64,000 nucleotides of DNA from Aphelocoma coerulescens (taxonomy: Eukaryota > Chordata > Aves > Passeriformes > Corvidae). The position numbers and the translations under genes are program-made. The notes beneath the pieces were generated by a model. It was not told the DNA's origin. It saw only the letters and a list, made by a program, of their open reading frames with translations, and ran no database searches. The DNA is taken from positions 9,500,001 through 9,564,000 of the forward strand of contig NC_091013.1 in assembly GCF_041296385.1 (NCBI RefSeq), given 5' to 3'. Below are positions 27,943-41,800 of the stretch, piece after piece. Each line of letters begins with the position of its first letter. Position 1 is the stretch's first letter.

Positions 27943-27978
27943 ACACGTTATTCCAAAGTGACACATTATTCCAAAGCT
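27943..27978. repeat. imperfect 18-bp tandem duplication
   Basis: ACACGTTATTCCAAAGTG is followed directly by ACACATTATTCCAAAGCT (15 of 18 identical), and a third partial copy (ACATTATTACAC) precedes it. It is a local duplication of unknown significance. Confidence 0.75.
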
Positions 27979-30806
27979 AGCAGTCTGATTTGTGGTTTGG
28001 GAACTGACTTGGCACAAGAATTGTTCTTACCTGCTAAGCACACAGCCTTCTTGTAGCCAGGCCAACATAACAGCAGAAGTAATGTTGGCTGGAGCTGGGG
28101 TGACCAAATTTTTTGAAGAAAGACAAAAGCAGCAGCAGGTGACACTGTGTGACAGGCTTGCCAACTTCTGCAGGACCCTGACAGGCATCACTGTGAGGTG
28201 CTGACACCTGGGACCTGCTGTTGCTGTGTCCCAGGATGTCTCTCTAATTTGCAGCTTCTTGTCTGCCTGAGGTTGTCTGCAGGCAAATATGTCAAACTTG
28301 TAGCCCCTTACCTCCCCCTCTTTTGGCACATCACCTGCTCCCCATGGGAGTGTGGTTATTTTGACTCCATGCAAATGGAGAAAAATGGATCTGTTTGGCT
28401 GCTGCAGCAGAGTGCTGCTTCTCACCCTAAAATGTGCAGTGTCAGTGCCACAAAGTGGTGCCAATTCCCACCATAATTTCTTTGCCTTATCCTTATCATC
28501 ATTTGCACGTCTTTGCATGTCTGCAAGGTTCCCTGACTGATGCCAGTTTTTAGACAGCAGATATCCTTGTGTTCAGCTCTCTGTTGAACAAAATACTAGC
28601 CAATGGCAACCCAAACATCTTTGCTTCTGTAATTTAAATGCACTAAATATGGCATGGAGTCTACCTTAATGCAGACAATTTCGGGTTTTCTTTATGAGAT
28701 TACTAAAAATGTGATTAACATGAACTTTGTTAGGAAAACCAGCAGAAAACCAAACTGCATTTTGACTTTCCCCCTCTCTGTGTCAGTTACACAATTGGTT
28801 TTTTGGTTACTAATGGTTGGTGGTAGAGATTTAGCTGGGTGCCATAATTCATGTAATAGTTGCTCTTTGTTTTGCTAGCTGTTCACAAGGGCTTCCCTGA
28901 TGGCATTTTTTCTGTGGTGTATTTGGGGGCTTTTTTGAGAGGCTCAGAAAGTGATGTTGGTGTGGAGGATGAGGAGGAGGAGAAATACTTCCTCCCCTGT
29001 CCCCTTTCAATGCAATGGTGTTTGTTTTAATATGCTTCACAATTGCTACACCTCCTTTTCGAAAAAAAGTGTTTGGGGAAATCAGCATGGTCCAGACTTT
29101 TGCAATAGGAAATCATCAGGCCTTCTTTAGGAGAGTTGTTATATCATCAAAAGACACACACTTCCAAAATTGTCAAGGCTTTGGTACAAATCAGCTATCT
29201 TTTTGAAACCAGAAATATAGTAGAGCTCATGTTTGGGAAAGAAAATTAGCCTTGATGATTACTTATTAACTAATCTTCTCCAGAATTATGTTTTTCTCAT
29301 AGCACTCAGCATGATTCTTTCCATGTTTATTGAAAATATCCCTTTGTTAGAAAACTAAACTATAATCTATCATTGTATTGGCAAAGGTATAAGTACTTAA
29401 GTGCCAACTTGCTGATTCCAGTGCTAGTTGTGTTTTTGAAACAAATGTCATATTTTACAAAATTAATTGAGCTTTTAATGAACAAACGTTCTCCTGAGTT
29501 TCATTTAAATGTGAAGTAAATGTTTATCAAGGGGCCCATTCTCAGGCAATACCTACTAAAGTTGAATTTTTTATACTGTATGAAGATTTTTAGTTCTGGA
29601 ATGTTTTCATAAAGAAATCTCAGGAAATAAAAAATGCTTCATGGGAATTGCTCCAATTAACTGACTAAAATCCATTGTCTGGCTACAGGGTGCCCATTTT
29701 TCCATATTGCAAAGATCTTATTCTCTCAACTTGGCCTATAATTTGGCATAGGCTTTAATTGCTCCATCAATTTTACTGTTTGCTTTAGGTACTTCTTGCC
29801 TTTTTTCTTAGGTTTTGTAATTTTTAAATTTTTCATTCTTGTAATGATTTAAGAATCTCTGTCCCAATGACTTTTAAGTAAAACATGTTTGAAAACAATG
29901 CAGCTGAAAAGCACTTATTTTGGTTCTATATAACCAGGCTCATTGAGCACATTTGTGTATTGCTGAAAGTTTCCCTGACTTCTGTGGGTATTTTTGTTGT
30001 CTTTTATCTTTTTTACACAACTGTGAAGTTCCAGTGTCTCTTAGAAAAGTATCATCATACCAGTCCTCTACAAACAGTTTCTGCAGACACTTTTTGTGGC
30101 CAGTTGTAGCTCTGAAATCAAAGATTGTCTGAGGTGGTGGAAGCAGGAGTTATGGTAACTAGTGCTGGATAAATGAACACATAAGATTGTGCCTTAAGTT
30201 ATGAAATTCCCACAACTATTTCTCACCAAATAAGAAATTCAATATAATTACTGTGAGCTCCAGAGAAAATATTTAGAAATATTTTTGTTTAACTTCAAAG
30301 GAAATTACTACCTTAATGCCTCTATGATAAATTTAAGAGAAGACTGATTAAGAATGGATCTTGTTAAAAAGATTTAACTAAAGATCTGTTTCACTACTGA
30401 TAACAGGAACAATGTTGTGAAGCTAAAGGAAGAAGTCTGTAAATCTGGTCCACCAGAAGAAAGAAAAAACATTTAAGCATTTTGAAATTAGAAGTTTCAT
30501 ATTCCATGGTGTTGGAATGTTTATTTTCTTGAATACTGGATTCATCTGAGAAACCAGCTTTCAAGCTTAGGAGGCCTCTGAGTCAGAGTGTGTATAGTTT
30601 GATATCCAAGATAAAAAAGAGCAGCTCCACAAGCAAACTTCATCATGTGAGCTGGAGCATGCTCTTGGGTCTTCATTTAACCAGCAGTGGTGAACAGATC
30701 CTGTTCCCCTCCCTCACCTCTGACAGTGTCCAATTTCAGAGCTACCAAAACCCATCACATAGCCTGGTGGAAAGGTACTTGACCATTGACTCCCTTACCA
30801 TACTTT

Positions 30807-30828
30807 AAAAAAAAAAAAAAAAAAAAAA
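30807..30828. repeat. A22 homopolymer
   Basis: Twenty-two consecutive A. The upstream open frame (30590-30808) shows no similarity to a known protein, so a processed pseudogene is not supported. Confidence 0.9.
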
Positions 30829-32938
30829 TCCTGTAAATACATGAGTGAGCCTTTCTTTCTGTTCTGCTGCAATACAGTCATCCAGCAGAAATTAATCCTG
30901 GGCAGAAATCTCATCCTAGCAATATTCCTCCTCTTTATATATCTTGCCCTGCTGTGAATTCCCCCCTGGTCTCAGTGCAGGGATGCTGGCAATGCTACTT
31001 GAGATGTTATGGGGCAAACTTGTTTTCTCCTCATGACAGTGGTATACTGTGAGAGTTATGCATTCCCTCTGGTGAAGGATTAACTCATACAACAGATTTG
31101 ATCACGCAATGCAACATTAATCTAGAAGTGAGGGTCCACTCCACTGCTGAGGGAGAAAAACAGAAGTAGGTTGTGGTAGGTCCTGCCCATTTATTCCAGC
31201 TGAGAATTTCATCAAAAGGCTGCAGAAGTAACCTGGTTATCTGGGTTGATTTGAGAAGACAGTGGTGTTTCTCTGTCAGAGTCTGACACTTGCCCACTTC
31301 TGATGAGAAAGACATCCTCTACTGTTGTTCTGCATTATCGTATGCCAACAGTTTCTCAAACTCTTTTGTACTTCAAGTTAACCCTATACCAATATATTAA
31401 GGAATACCTAGAATGCTCTTTGTGCTAAGTGCATACCCACCATGATACCAGAAGGGCTGGAAATTATATTCCTTCCTATATTCCTTGTTGAGAACAGGTA
31501 CTGAGGCTGTGAAATAACTATGGTAATTCATAAGTGTCTGTGAAATGAAAAGCACAGAGCAGACAGAGAATATCTCAAGTACTCAGCATTTTCTGTAGTG
31601 CTTTTTATTATCCTCAAAGGCAGGCAGAAAATCATTTCAACACTATCATAATTTTCACACACAAAACATTAATAAAAATTGTCTCCTTGTTTTGTGCTTT
31701 ACTAAAAGCAGCTGCTACTTCCCCTTATCCCATTCAGTAATTGTATTGATAAAGTTAATATTTGACTCTAGCAGTAACCAGAAGGATTTGAAATGGCTTC
31801 AAGACCACATTTATGAACTTCTCAGTTTCCTGAGAGATTCGGAAGGAGCCACTGAAACTGCTGACCTAAAGGCTATGTTTGTAGTTTGTGTTTTTGAATC
31901 ACCTGGGCTGATTATCTCTGGTAGAGGGCAAGGCTAATGAAAATTCTCTGTCTCCAGAACTCAAACAATGATATCCAGAGGCAGCTAAACATCACACTCA
32001 GGTCATCTGTAAAGGCAAGTGTGAGATGATAAAAAGATAGGTACTTCCAGCCCCCTCTCCCCTCCTGTATAATCCTACTGCAGGGTTCATCTGACTTATT
32101 TTAGAGCTTTACAAAATAGATTATCTTTCTAGTGAATGGAAATAAATGACAATTTTGGGGGCCAATTGCTGTAATTTACTTCAGGCTCTTACTTTAGAAC
32201 TCATGCCCTAAAAGCTCTACATTTAATTTGATGCATCCCACCTGTGAACACCTAACTACTTAGTGAGTCACCCGTCACTGCACAACTTCTGAGGCAGCTC
32301 ATTAATACTGTGTAGCCCTGCTCACATCTGTCCCACTGGGCTCCAAGCCCAGTAAATATCTGTGAGGACACAAGGAGCTTTCACTTGCCCACAGTAAATT
32401 TTCTTGAAACCCATATAAAAAGGTTTATCTGAGTAAATACCACTTAGTGATGCTTTGTGTTACCTGTTTGTGGTTGTGCAGGCAGTCACTTTACAAGACT
32501 TATCATGTCACTGTCACTGGACAGAAGCTTTTGGGAAGACGCCAGCACAGGAAAGGATTTTTATGTTTTTATATTGAAATGAGTTATCCTCTCTCCAGAC
32601 AGCAGGAAGAAAACAGTTTCTTCTCTTACTGGGCTAAATGATTTTGTGAGGTGCTCTGCACTATGTAGGGAACAGCTAAGTGAGTCACTGATGCCTCCAG
32701 AGATGTGAATGGGTAGATGGAGCAGGGGAGGTGAGCTTTTCTCTGTAGAATCCCAGCTAATTTTTCTCTAAATTACATAAAAACGTGAACCTTCACTTAG
32801 CTCTCCAGGGCTGTCTGAGACAGGAGTCCGCATCACAGATTCTTCTTTCTGTTCCTTGAGTGCCTACTCATGTTCAGAGGAAGCTATTCAGAGTTATTCC
32901 CTTTGAAAAAGTGACTGTATTTAATGGGCATGCCTGAG

Positions 32939-33475
32939 TCATAGAATCAGAGTATCCTGAGTTAGAAGGGAACCACAAGAATTATTGAGTCCAAATCCTG
33001 GCCCTGCACAAGACAACTCAAAGAGTTTCACCCTGTGCCTGAGAGCATTGTCCAAGCATTTTCTGAACTGTCAGGCTGGTGCTGTGACCACTGCCCTGGG
33101 AGCCTGTGCCAGTGCCCAACCACCCTCTGGATGAAGAACCTTTTCATAATATTCAACCTAAACCTCTTCTGACACAGCTTCAGGCCATTCCCTCAGATCC
33201 CACTGTCACCACAGAGCAGAGATCAGTGCCTGCCCTTCCTCTTGCCCTCACGAGGAAGCTGCAACTGCAATGTCTCCCCTCAGTCTCCTCCAGGCTGAAC
33301 AGACCAAGTGCCTTCAGCTGCTCCTCACACAGCTTCCCCTCAAGGCCCTTCACCATCCTTGTTGCTCTCCTCTTGATGCTAAGAGCTTTATATCTTTCAT
33401 ATATTGTAGAGACCAAAACGTCACACAGAGCTGGAGGTGAGGCTGCCCCATCCTGCTCTGTGTCCTTAAGGCTGC
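32939..33475 (-). mobile_element. CR1 LINE 3' fragment
   Basis: The left edge (TCATAGAATCAG) is the reverse complement of the CR1 tail, followed by the typical antisense 3' segment containing CTGGGAGCCTGTGCCAGTGC. The minus strand encodes a recognisable C-terminal reverse-transcriptase block, KRRATRMVKGLEGKLCEEQLKALGLFSLEE, corresponding to the usual [32 protein letters not shown]. About 540 bp remains. The right limit is approximate. Frameshifts and indels make it inactive. Confidence 0.92.
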
Positions 33476-34308
33476 CATGAACCCCCACAAGAAGCATTGC
33501 AGGACACCTCTACCATGGAGTCCTTTCAGCTGGCTGTAAGGAAAGCAGTAAATAGGTTCATACTGTTGAGCTCTGTATATGAAACTGTTCAAACTACTGC
33601 ACTTCCTCACATCCAGATTGTTTTGGATTATGGAATCAGCCATTTTTCCTGATGAGATAAGCATAATTTCCCTATCTTAAAAAATTTTTCTTTTCAGGCA
33701 TTCTGTGAAAGGTGACTATTTATTATTCTCCCAAACAAAAAAATCATTTAGTAAGTCAATGAATAATTGCATTCCATTTACACATCCTTAGGTGGGATGT
33801 AAAAGAGTAACTATGTAGCTCACCTTTGAGGACATGCACAGTAATAATAATGATAATAATTATACAGCAATGGTAGTAGCTGTGGGTGAAAATTATGTGC
33901 CATCAGAAAGCTCTGGTCTTGCAACCAGGATTGTTCATCTTTATTTGTCCTGCAACTTCCTTGCTGACTTTTGGTGAGAACAAAATCTTACTGAGTCAAG
34001 CCTACTGGCTGTGTTTATTGGTGTCGAGGCCGGGGCTTTCTTTTTTGACACTGACTTTTTTACCCTTCTCTAATGGCAGACTTAATTTCATTTTAATACT
34101 GAAAAATTAAGTTGTCTCTGCCATGAAGAAGAAGTGCAGGGAATACCAAAAATAACAAGGCATTGTGATTTTATATTTTGCCTTTATTTTCCCACTTCAC
34201 CATTGAAAATTCATTCACAGCCACAAGAAGAGAGATTTTGGCAAAGGATAAGGCAAACAATAACTTCACAGTTTTCCTTGTAACCTTCTGGCAGAGTTTC
34301 CCCTTAAC

Positions 34309-34327
34309 AAAAAAAAAAAAAAAAAAA
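34309..34327. repeat. A19 homopolymer
   Basis: Nineteen consecutive A, continuing after TT into a second short A run. Simple repeat. Confidence 0.9.
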
Positions 34328-34904
34328 TTAAAAAAAGGAATAAAAAGTAAACATTAAGAAGCTTCATTAATATCAGTTATGCTGCACTGTGTGGCCATTT
34401 CCCTTCTATTTTTGATGCACATTTGAATTATATTCAAGAATATGAAAGCAACATACTCAGGATTTCCTTAATGAGAAAAACGGCTTTGGAACCATCCTAG
34501 CTGCATAAAAACTGAATTTATGGGTCACACCTGAGCTGAAGATTTTGTTGCTTGTTTGTTGTTGTCAGGTTTTTTTTGTTCTTTTTTTCTTTGAATTGAA
34601 TTGATGTGTGTTTCAGGTTGGATCCACTGAACAGAACTGAAACCTGTGGGGTTTGCTTTTTCCTGAAACTACTTTTACAGATGAGCTCTTTCTATTTATC
34701 TGTAGAGATTTCTTTTCTTCCCTTGGCATTTCCTTTATCATCTAATAAAACCAGCTTACTAGGAGAAAGGAAACTAGTTTTTCCTGTCACAAAACAGATC
34801 AGATATATGAATTAATAGATGGTGCTGATAATATTTCCATTGAACAGGTAAAAATGGGATGCAGCAGTATTTTTAAGTTGCAAGCCCTCAGCTGTGAGCC
34901 ACAA

Positions 34905-34921
34905 TTTTTTTTTTTTTTTTT
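34905..34921. repeat. T17 homopolymer
   Basis: Seventeen consecutive T followed by CAG, which by chance resembles a splice acceptor. The open frame after it (to 35094) has no recognisable similarity. Confidence 0.9.
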
Positions 34922-37900
34922 CAGTTTTTAAGGTGTTTTTAATTGAAACTGAAATGTGGTGTGGCAATACTCTGCAGTTATTCTCTCAAGGTCCTACTAT
35001 AATCTTTGAGCTTCATTTTCTTTCAGGTCTTATGGAGCCTTGGGAAATACAGAGTTATGCACTTGCTGAGGGAAACAGGGATGATGTTGTTTAATATTTT
35101 GCTTTGTTTATACACTGCCATTTGAAACATTTCAGAGCTCTGATTAAACTAGAGGAAATGACTTTATAACTACTGTTTCTGAAGGCAATATGTTCTGGGA
35201 CATGTACTCGAGACTTTCTCTGCCTCCAACAATTTTGTAAATAACTTTAATATGCTTGTGAATGCCATAGCTGTGTATCAGGAATGTCTAGAGCATTGTC
35301 TGGGGGAAGGAAACGGAAGAGTGAGAACATTGTGTTCAAGCTCCTGACAAAAAATATGAACTTATCCTTTTAATGGATAGCTTTTGTTTCTTCAAAGTAA
35401 ATAAACAATAAAATAGAAATCTTCTCTTGTAAAATTCCTTTTTAGGTAGAAAACTGTGTTGATGCATGAGTCTTGGATCACTCACTGAATCTTCTTTAAA
35501 TGAAAACCATATCTGAAGTTCCTGAATTAATTCCACTCACACTGAAATGTTAGCACAGCTTACATTAAGACATATTAAAAAACTCTCACTTCATTAAGAA
35601 GTTATTAATAGAATTGCCATAGCCAGTCATCTTGAAGAAGCACATTGTCTTATTTTTATCAGCAGAATGTGAGCGTTTTAAAAATAACATTCAATCTGAA
35701 ACAAAAGGCACTTGAAATAAGTATGATTAAAAATTTTAATACAAGGACTGGCAAATTAATTAAGATGGGTGGGATGATTTTTCCTAACGTTTCTCTCATT
35801 GACAAAGAATTAATGACATTAATGCTGCTCAGGGGGACACAGTATGGAATGTCAGTGGCTCTCCCTGTTCCCAGGTGTTAACAACACCAGTACTGGCAGC
35901 AGATGTGCTGGCAGAGGGGTCCCAGGAGCTCACAGATGGAGCTTGCCTGGCTCTTGGGATGCTGGAGGCACAGCCTCCTTGCTTCTAGGTCGGTGCCAAA
36001 CCTTTGTTGGCCCTGCCATGCTCCCAGGAGCTGCAGAACTGTCTGTGATGGCCTGAGCCAGTGCCTCCCTGGCAGCCAGAGAGAGGAGAGGGAAGGGAAT
36101 GGAAAGAGAGAATGGGAACAGCTAAATGTGGAGAGGATGACGGGTTATAACCAAATCCTGCTGGCACGCCGTGGACTGCCTGTGCCAGCCTTCACTTGGA
36201 AGGGCTGAGGGAGTTGCTGCAGTTTCCTTCATCAGGGTTTTGCTAGTTTTAAATGCCACTAACTCTACTAAATGCTACAATTCTCAGTTAGCCACCCTAG
36301 ACAAACTCTTCGATTTAGCAGCTGGAAACCAAGGACAGTTGTTTGAGTTCAAGTGATTTGGGAGGGAACGGGGAACCATGTAAGTGCAAATAATGCCAAG
36401 AGATTGTTAAGCAGCAAAAGCACTGAATTAGGATGCAGAGATAATCAGCAGGGCTTGAAGTCCAAGCAGTACTTGCCTATCTGATTTTCTCAGAGCCCTC
36501 TGAAACAGCTGGAACACTAAAGTCAGAAGAAAAATTGGTTCAGAATTGTTTGGTCCTTCTTTTTCAAAGTTTTCCAAGCTTTCTGTTTGAATTGAGATCT
36601 ATAAAACAATCTGAGCTTATATTTTGGACTCTTCATGGAATATTGTACCAAAATATATAATACTAATGAGGCTGGTATGCACAGGCCAGGGGTGTATTGC
36701 CTTGTGTTCAAAACGAAGCACAGAATTCAGGGATGCATGGGTGGATGGTGTACAAAAGACCAAAATTAAACCAGTCATCTGGGCATATTCCAAACACTTG
36801 GCAGGATGAGCTGGTTACTGGCTACAACCAGAAAAAGAAAAGGGAATCTATAATGAAACTAACATTTCAGTTTTGAAGTATAGTTGTTGCTGTAGCAACC
36901 CCTGTAATGGACACATTTAATCCTAAAAGTCAGTGCTGCATCTGAACTGACTTGAACAGTAAACAGGATGTCAGTGCTTGCAAACCATTTGAATAACTGT
37001 GAAAAGTTTATCCTTCCCAGTTGAGGTGGAAGGGGTGCATGAACATAAACTGATGATGAAGAATATTGATAACCTTGATGCCCTATAAATTTTTTCAAGC
37101 TATTTATTTGGTTTCATACACCTAAAAAAGATAAGAATAGCAAAAAAGATATTACAAGGAAAATAAAAAAGCTGAAACAGACATCTTTGGAAACAGCTTT
37201 TGCAAGCCCAAGGTTTGTACACTAAACAGTGATTTAACATGCTTCTGTTTACCAGGCTTTTGAGCATGGAGTCACAAGATAACTGATCTGTCTCTGGTTT
37301 GAGCCCTGAGCCTTGTCTGTTTTACTTAAGATTGGGTTTTGCCTTGTTTTAATCCTCTGTCTGCTTGTCCCAGAATGGAAAAATGAGATGACACCCTGCC
37401 AGTATTTAGGACAAGCAAGAATAATACTGTTTCTGGGGATGGTGTGTCTCATCATAGGTTCATTATTCTTTCTAAAGTCTGACTTAAAGCATAAATCTGG
37501 TAAGTTTTATATGCCATTAAACAAGCCATGAATTTAATTTTACAGAGTCTGAAACTTCGGGGTTTTTTTTGATCCCACTATGCTTTGGAAGGACCAGAAA
37601 AGTTTTAAAATATTGTGACTAACTTATTTTATTTGCATTAGGTATGTCAGATCTCTTCCCTTCTTTTTAGATAATATTGTTTATGCTTCAGACAACAGAG
37701 GCAAGATGACTTAACCCTTAAGTTTCCTGCAAAACGTCTCCTGTCAAAGAGAGATCAACACATTGCAGAAGTTAAAGACCCTCCCTTTGGAGCTCACAGA
37801 CTGTGAAAGGAATGAAAATAACAGAGGCATTGATTTACACTGCTTTTAAATTTGATAAATTAATCTTTTTTCCATTCTGTCGACTGAGGCTATAAACATA

Positions 37901-38069
37901 CCACATGCCAGTGGGGTTCATCAAGGGAGGGCACTAACAGTTCATTTCACTGCTTGATCACAGTGTAAAACAAGAGCTACTCTGAAAAGCTGTGCTACCC
38001 TGACAGCTTGATCCCAGCTCAACCTCATGCCTCTAGAGCTGGAATTCAGAGCAACCTGTCTGTTCTCAG

Positions 38070-38846
38070 TGCTAAGCCTCCTGTTCCTGAGAGACCTGCA
38101 CAGGCTGGAAAGTGGGCCAGCAATAACAGCATCAGGTTTAACAAAGGCAAGTGGCAACTCTGCACTGGGATGACACAACCAAAGAGCCCAGCACAGGACC
38201 TGTGTGCCTGGGAAGTCCTGCTGAGATGGACCAGGGGGCCCTGGTACACAGCAAGGTGACCCTGAGCCAGCAGTGCAGTGCTGCAGTAATGAGGAAAATC
38301 AGATCCTGGGCTGCACCCACAGGGGCACGGCTGGCCGAGATAGAGACGGGATCTTCCCACTCTGTTCAGCACCTGTCAGGCTGCCTCTGGAATGCTGTGT
38401 CCAGTTCTGGTCTCCACAATTCAGAAAGAGGTGGACAGACTGGAAAGGGTCCAAAGGTGGGCTGGAGGACCTGCCCTGTGAATAATGAGTGAAGGCATAA
38501 GGTCTTTTCACTCTGGAGAAGTGAAGGCTCTCAGGGCACCTTATCACAATCTTCCAGTACTTTGAGGTCATCAGGAGGACTGACTCTCCATTCACCATAA
38601 GTCACATGGAGAAGACAAGGGGGAATGGGTGCAAGTTGAACTGGGAGAGATTTCATCTCGATATTGGACAAAATTTTTAGAGTGACAATAATAATTCAGG
38701 ATAACCCCACAGGGACATGGTGGAGTTTTTCAAGGGACAAATAAACAAGGTGCTAGATAATCTCAGCCAGGCTTACTTTTCCACAAAAGGTTGGACTAAC
38801 ATATCTTTTGAGGTCACTTCCAATCCATGTTATTCAATGATTCTTT
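38070..38846 (+). mobile_element. CR1 LINE 3' fragment with reverse-transcriptase C-terminus
   Basis: Plus-strand CR1. Translation in broken frames gives RDLHRLE and then RFNKGKWQLC, which match the CR1 blocks RDLDRLE and KFNKGKC. Nucleotides 38390-38420 carry the diagnostic CTGTGTCCAGTTCTGGTCTCC, and the 3' end finishes with GGTTGGACTAACATATCTT and ATTCAATGATTCT. Several frameshifts interrupt it. About 780 bp is left; the left boundary is uncertain by tens of bases. It is somewhat GC-richer than the flanks, explaining the overlapping ORFs here. Confidence 0.93.
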
Positions 38847-41800
38847 AATTCAATCCCTTAAAAAACAGGCAAACTCACATTTTCAGGATCCACTCTTCTG
38901 ACTGCTGTAGGTAATCATACTTGATTGCAGTGAACCACTTCCTTATGCCTCAGTGTGCTAGGAAATACCTGCTAAGTGAAGTTATGTTAACTAAAGAATC
39001 ACTGAGGTAAGAAATAAACTAAGATATGCTTGAGATATGAGAAAGCTAAAGAAAACATCCAAAATTGAGCTTAAGCAATGAATTAATCACTCACGTGGAA
39101 CATCAGAGGTACAGTTCCTATTTATTTCCTATTTTTTTTAGTACAGTAGAATTCACCCTTTTCATTAATTAAATTGCCTGTGGAAGCAGCGTGAGCCTGG
39201 AGCTGCTTGTGGCTCAGAGAGGGCTGGAAGGCACATGAGAGCTGTGGGTGGCACTTGAGGTGGCTCAGTAAGGAAATCCACTTAATGCACTGGCAGTGCT
39301 GGAGCCAGATCAGGGCAGCAGTGCCTGTGTCACACCAGGGAGCCTCGCACCCACGTCAGCCCCAGTGTGCAGCTTTTGCCAGCAGCCTGTGTGCCTGCAG
39401 CCCGGTGCTGGGCTGTGCTGGCAGCTCCTGGCTGGTGGGTGGGCAGTGAAGGAGGGCAGCTCTAGGGGACAGGGCTGCGGCCACTGCCACAGGAGCGGCC
39501 AGGGGACAGAGCAGGAGCCACTGCAGCCCATCCTCACAGCTCCCAGCTGAATGGAGGTGGCTTGGCTGGAAGCAGAGGGGAGGTGTGGTGGCACGTTCCC
39601 TCCATGCTTGTGGAAGAGAAGAGGGTTGGTGTGGGGAAAGGCACTGAGCAAAGTCCTCCCTTGGAAACACAAAAAGATGTGTTCCCTGCCAAAGATAAAT
39701 GTACTGGTGTTTTTGCCATTGATTACACAATGTTCAATTATCCTGGAATGAACCCTTTTTCCCTTTTCCCATGTGTGGCCTCCTCTTGGTGTTCTTATGT
39801 ATCTCTCCCTTGTGGTGTCCCTACCCTTGTGGATAGCCTTTCAGAAGAAAATTTAAGTCAGAAGTTAGAATCAATGTTTTCTACCCAATATAAATATTTA
39901 GGTTATAGCTCCATCTTCTCTCCAACTCTTTGTCTAAACACTGTTCAACTCATGCATGACTTTCTTTTCTGGTAAAATTTCTCATAGACCCATTTGTGTT
40001 GAATTCTATCTTCTACGTGTTGGAAGCAATGCCATTGCTTAGGCTGCTTCAAAACAGACATTTATTAATTTTAGGATGATAGATAAGTTCAAGCTTTTAC
40101 ATCAATGTACTTGCAAAGAAGCTGTGGAAGGTGGGGCTGCCTTGCTGCCACATTGAGAGACAATGTAAAATAAAACAATGACAATAAAAACTAACTGCCA
40201 GGTACTGAGAATGTTCATATGTTGTGCTTTGGGAGGCTGGCTTTAAGATGCATCTTAGTTATTGCAAATTTCCTGAATAAGAAATGGACAGAGAGAGCTG
40301 TGGAATTTTTCAGTTATAATCAGGATAACTGATCCATTACATTTTCTTAAAATGAATATAAAAGTAGGGACATAAAGTATATGTAAAAATATAATCATAA
40401 AAATGCCTTTATTCTTTAACAGTCTGAACATCAGATGTTCCCATAGAACATTCCATTCTATCCAATATTGTCTGGTGTTCTTTTTTAAACAAAAAACCCC
40501 TATAAAATTAAATCTCTACCAGTAATATCTTCTATCGTAGCTATATATTGAACTTAAAACAGACAATAGTTTACCTAAGCGCTATTGTTGATCAAAGCAA
40601 TGTCTTAGAGTGAAGTCTGGGAATTGCAGACATGATCGTTTATTATTTGTCTTCTTTTTGAATGTTGTCAAGTGAATTTACTAAATGCCCACTATCCCTG
40701 GTGCACACTGAAATTCCCTAAAAAGATGAAACTATTTTTGCATTACTTACTTCATATCCATTGAGCACTTTAAAAATGATCAAGAGACTGCTTTTAAATT
40801 TGAAAGCTATTTAAATAGCAAATATGTAGGGCAATATCCTTTCCACTGAATCAGTTCCATTACTTTGCTTAGGCAGCATAAAACCGTCAGCCTCTGGCAG
40901 CATCTGTCCAGCTGGGAGTATTCCTGATGAAAGGGAAATTTCAGCTGGCATGTAGCTTGTTTACCCACCTTCTTTACCAATCAGTCACACCAAAGCAGAC
41001 ATGAAGCAAGCAGAGACAGAAGAGTGCAGCTGCACAGTGCTCGTTTGCATTTGGTGTAGGGTGATGTGAGGGGAGATTTGCCAGCAGAAACGGGGAAAAG
41101 CGATGATCATCAGGCCTTAAAAATATCACTACAAAAGTATCTTGGGTTTTAAGTTTAAAAAGATAGCCACTCTGGGGGCATGAGTCCTTCCTGGGCTAGT
41201 CTGCAGCCCTCTGAGTCCAGCCCTGCCCCTGGACAGAGTGGAGAGTGGAGAAGTGAGCATCCCCAGCCACGAGCCTACACTGCAGCCCACACAGCCCACT
41301 GCAGCCCAGCCTGGGCTGGTGCCCAGAGCTCCTGGCCTGATTTCTGGGGTTCAGTGGGGACAGTCAGAGGCAGGACCTGTTGGTGCCCTCCTACTACCTG
41401 CTAGACAAAAAATAATTTCAAAAAGAAAAAATCCCTTTTTTTGTGAGAAGCTCCTTGTGGACACACAGTGATGGCTATTCCAGCAGAGCAGCCAGCCTTT
41501 TCCAGCTTTGCAGGATGCTCTGTTGAGAAGACAACCTGCAGCTCCACCAGTGACTCTGCTCCCTCTTGTTCACAGGTGCCAGCACTGCAAGCTGCCACCC
41601 CCGCTTCCTCCTGTGTGATCTGGGTGCTGTCTGGCATGAGACACCATCTGGAACTGCAGGTGATCTATCAGATCCACAGCCATCTATTCTAATTAGCAGG
41701 TGGTGTTACCATTTGGAAGTCATAAAGTTGTGGCCACCTCATACAGAGTAGATTGCTTCTCATGTTTTACAATGCCATAAGCTTCCAGCAAGAGTGTTTG

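Larger units (their letters stand above)
21263..32938. other. intergenic, no gene recognised
   Basis: About 11.7 kb of AT-rich DNA. It contains simple repeats at 21851-21868, 25026-25060, 25487-25508 and 30807-30828 and a small imperfect tandem duplication at 27943-27978. The longest open frame of the window lies here (28027-28518, minus, 163 codons). I do not recognise its product, it has no low-divergence domain signature, and it is paralleled by open frames on the other strand, so I treat it as chance. No CR1 or LTR fragment was recognised. Confidence 0.6.
33476..38069. other. intergenic, no gene recognised
   Basis: Contains poly(A) at 34309-34327 and poly(T) at 34905-34921, and a GC-richer patch at about 35820-36210 that stands out from its AT-rich surroundings but is CpG-poor and has no coding signature. 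No interspersed element recognised. Confidence 0.6.

Noticed and set aside
28027..28518. Minus-strand open frame of 163 codons, the longest in the window
   Set aside because: No recognisable domain or family, plus-strand ORFs run over the same bases, no promoter or splice context is evident, and an ORF of this length is plausible by chance in 64 kb at this local GC.
30590..30828. Possible processed pseudogene with a poly(A) tail
   Set aside because: The sequence before the A22 run does not encode anything recognisable, and I found no flanking target duplication.
34905..35094. Possible exon after a T-rich tract ending CAG
   Set aside because: The tract is a T17 simple repeat, and the following reading frame has no recognisable similarity and no clear donor site.
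39310..39975. Overlapping ORFs of 120-137 codons on both strands
   Set aside because: Composition follows the GC-rich patch, several frames are open in parallel, and no domain is recognisable.
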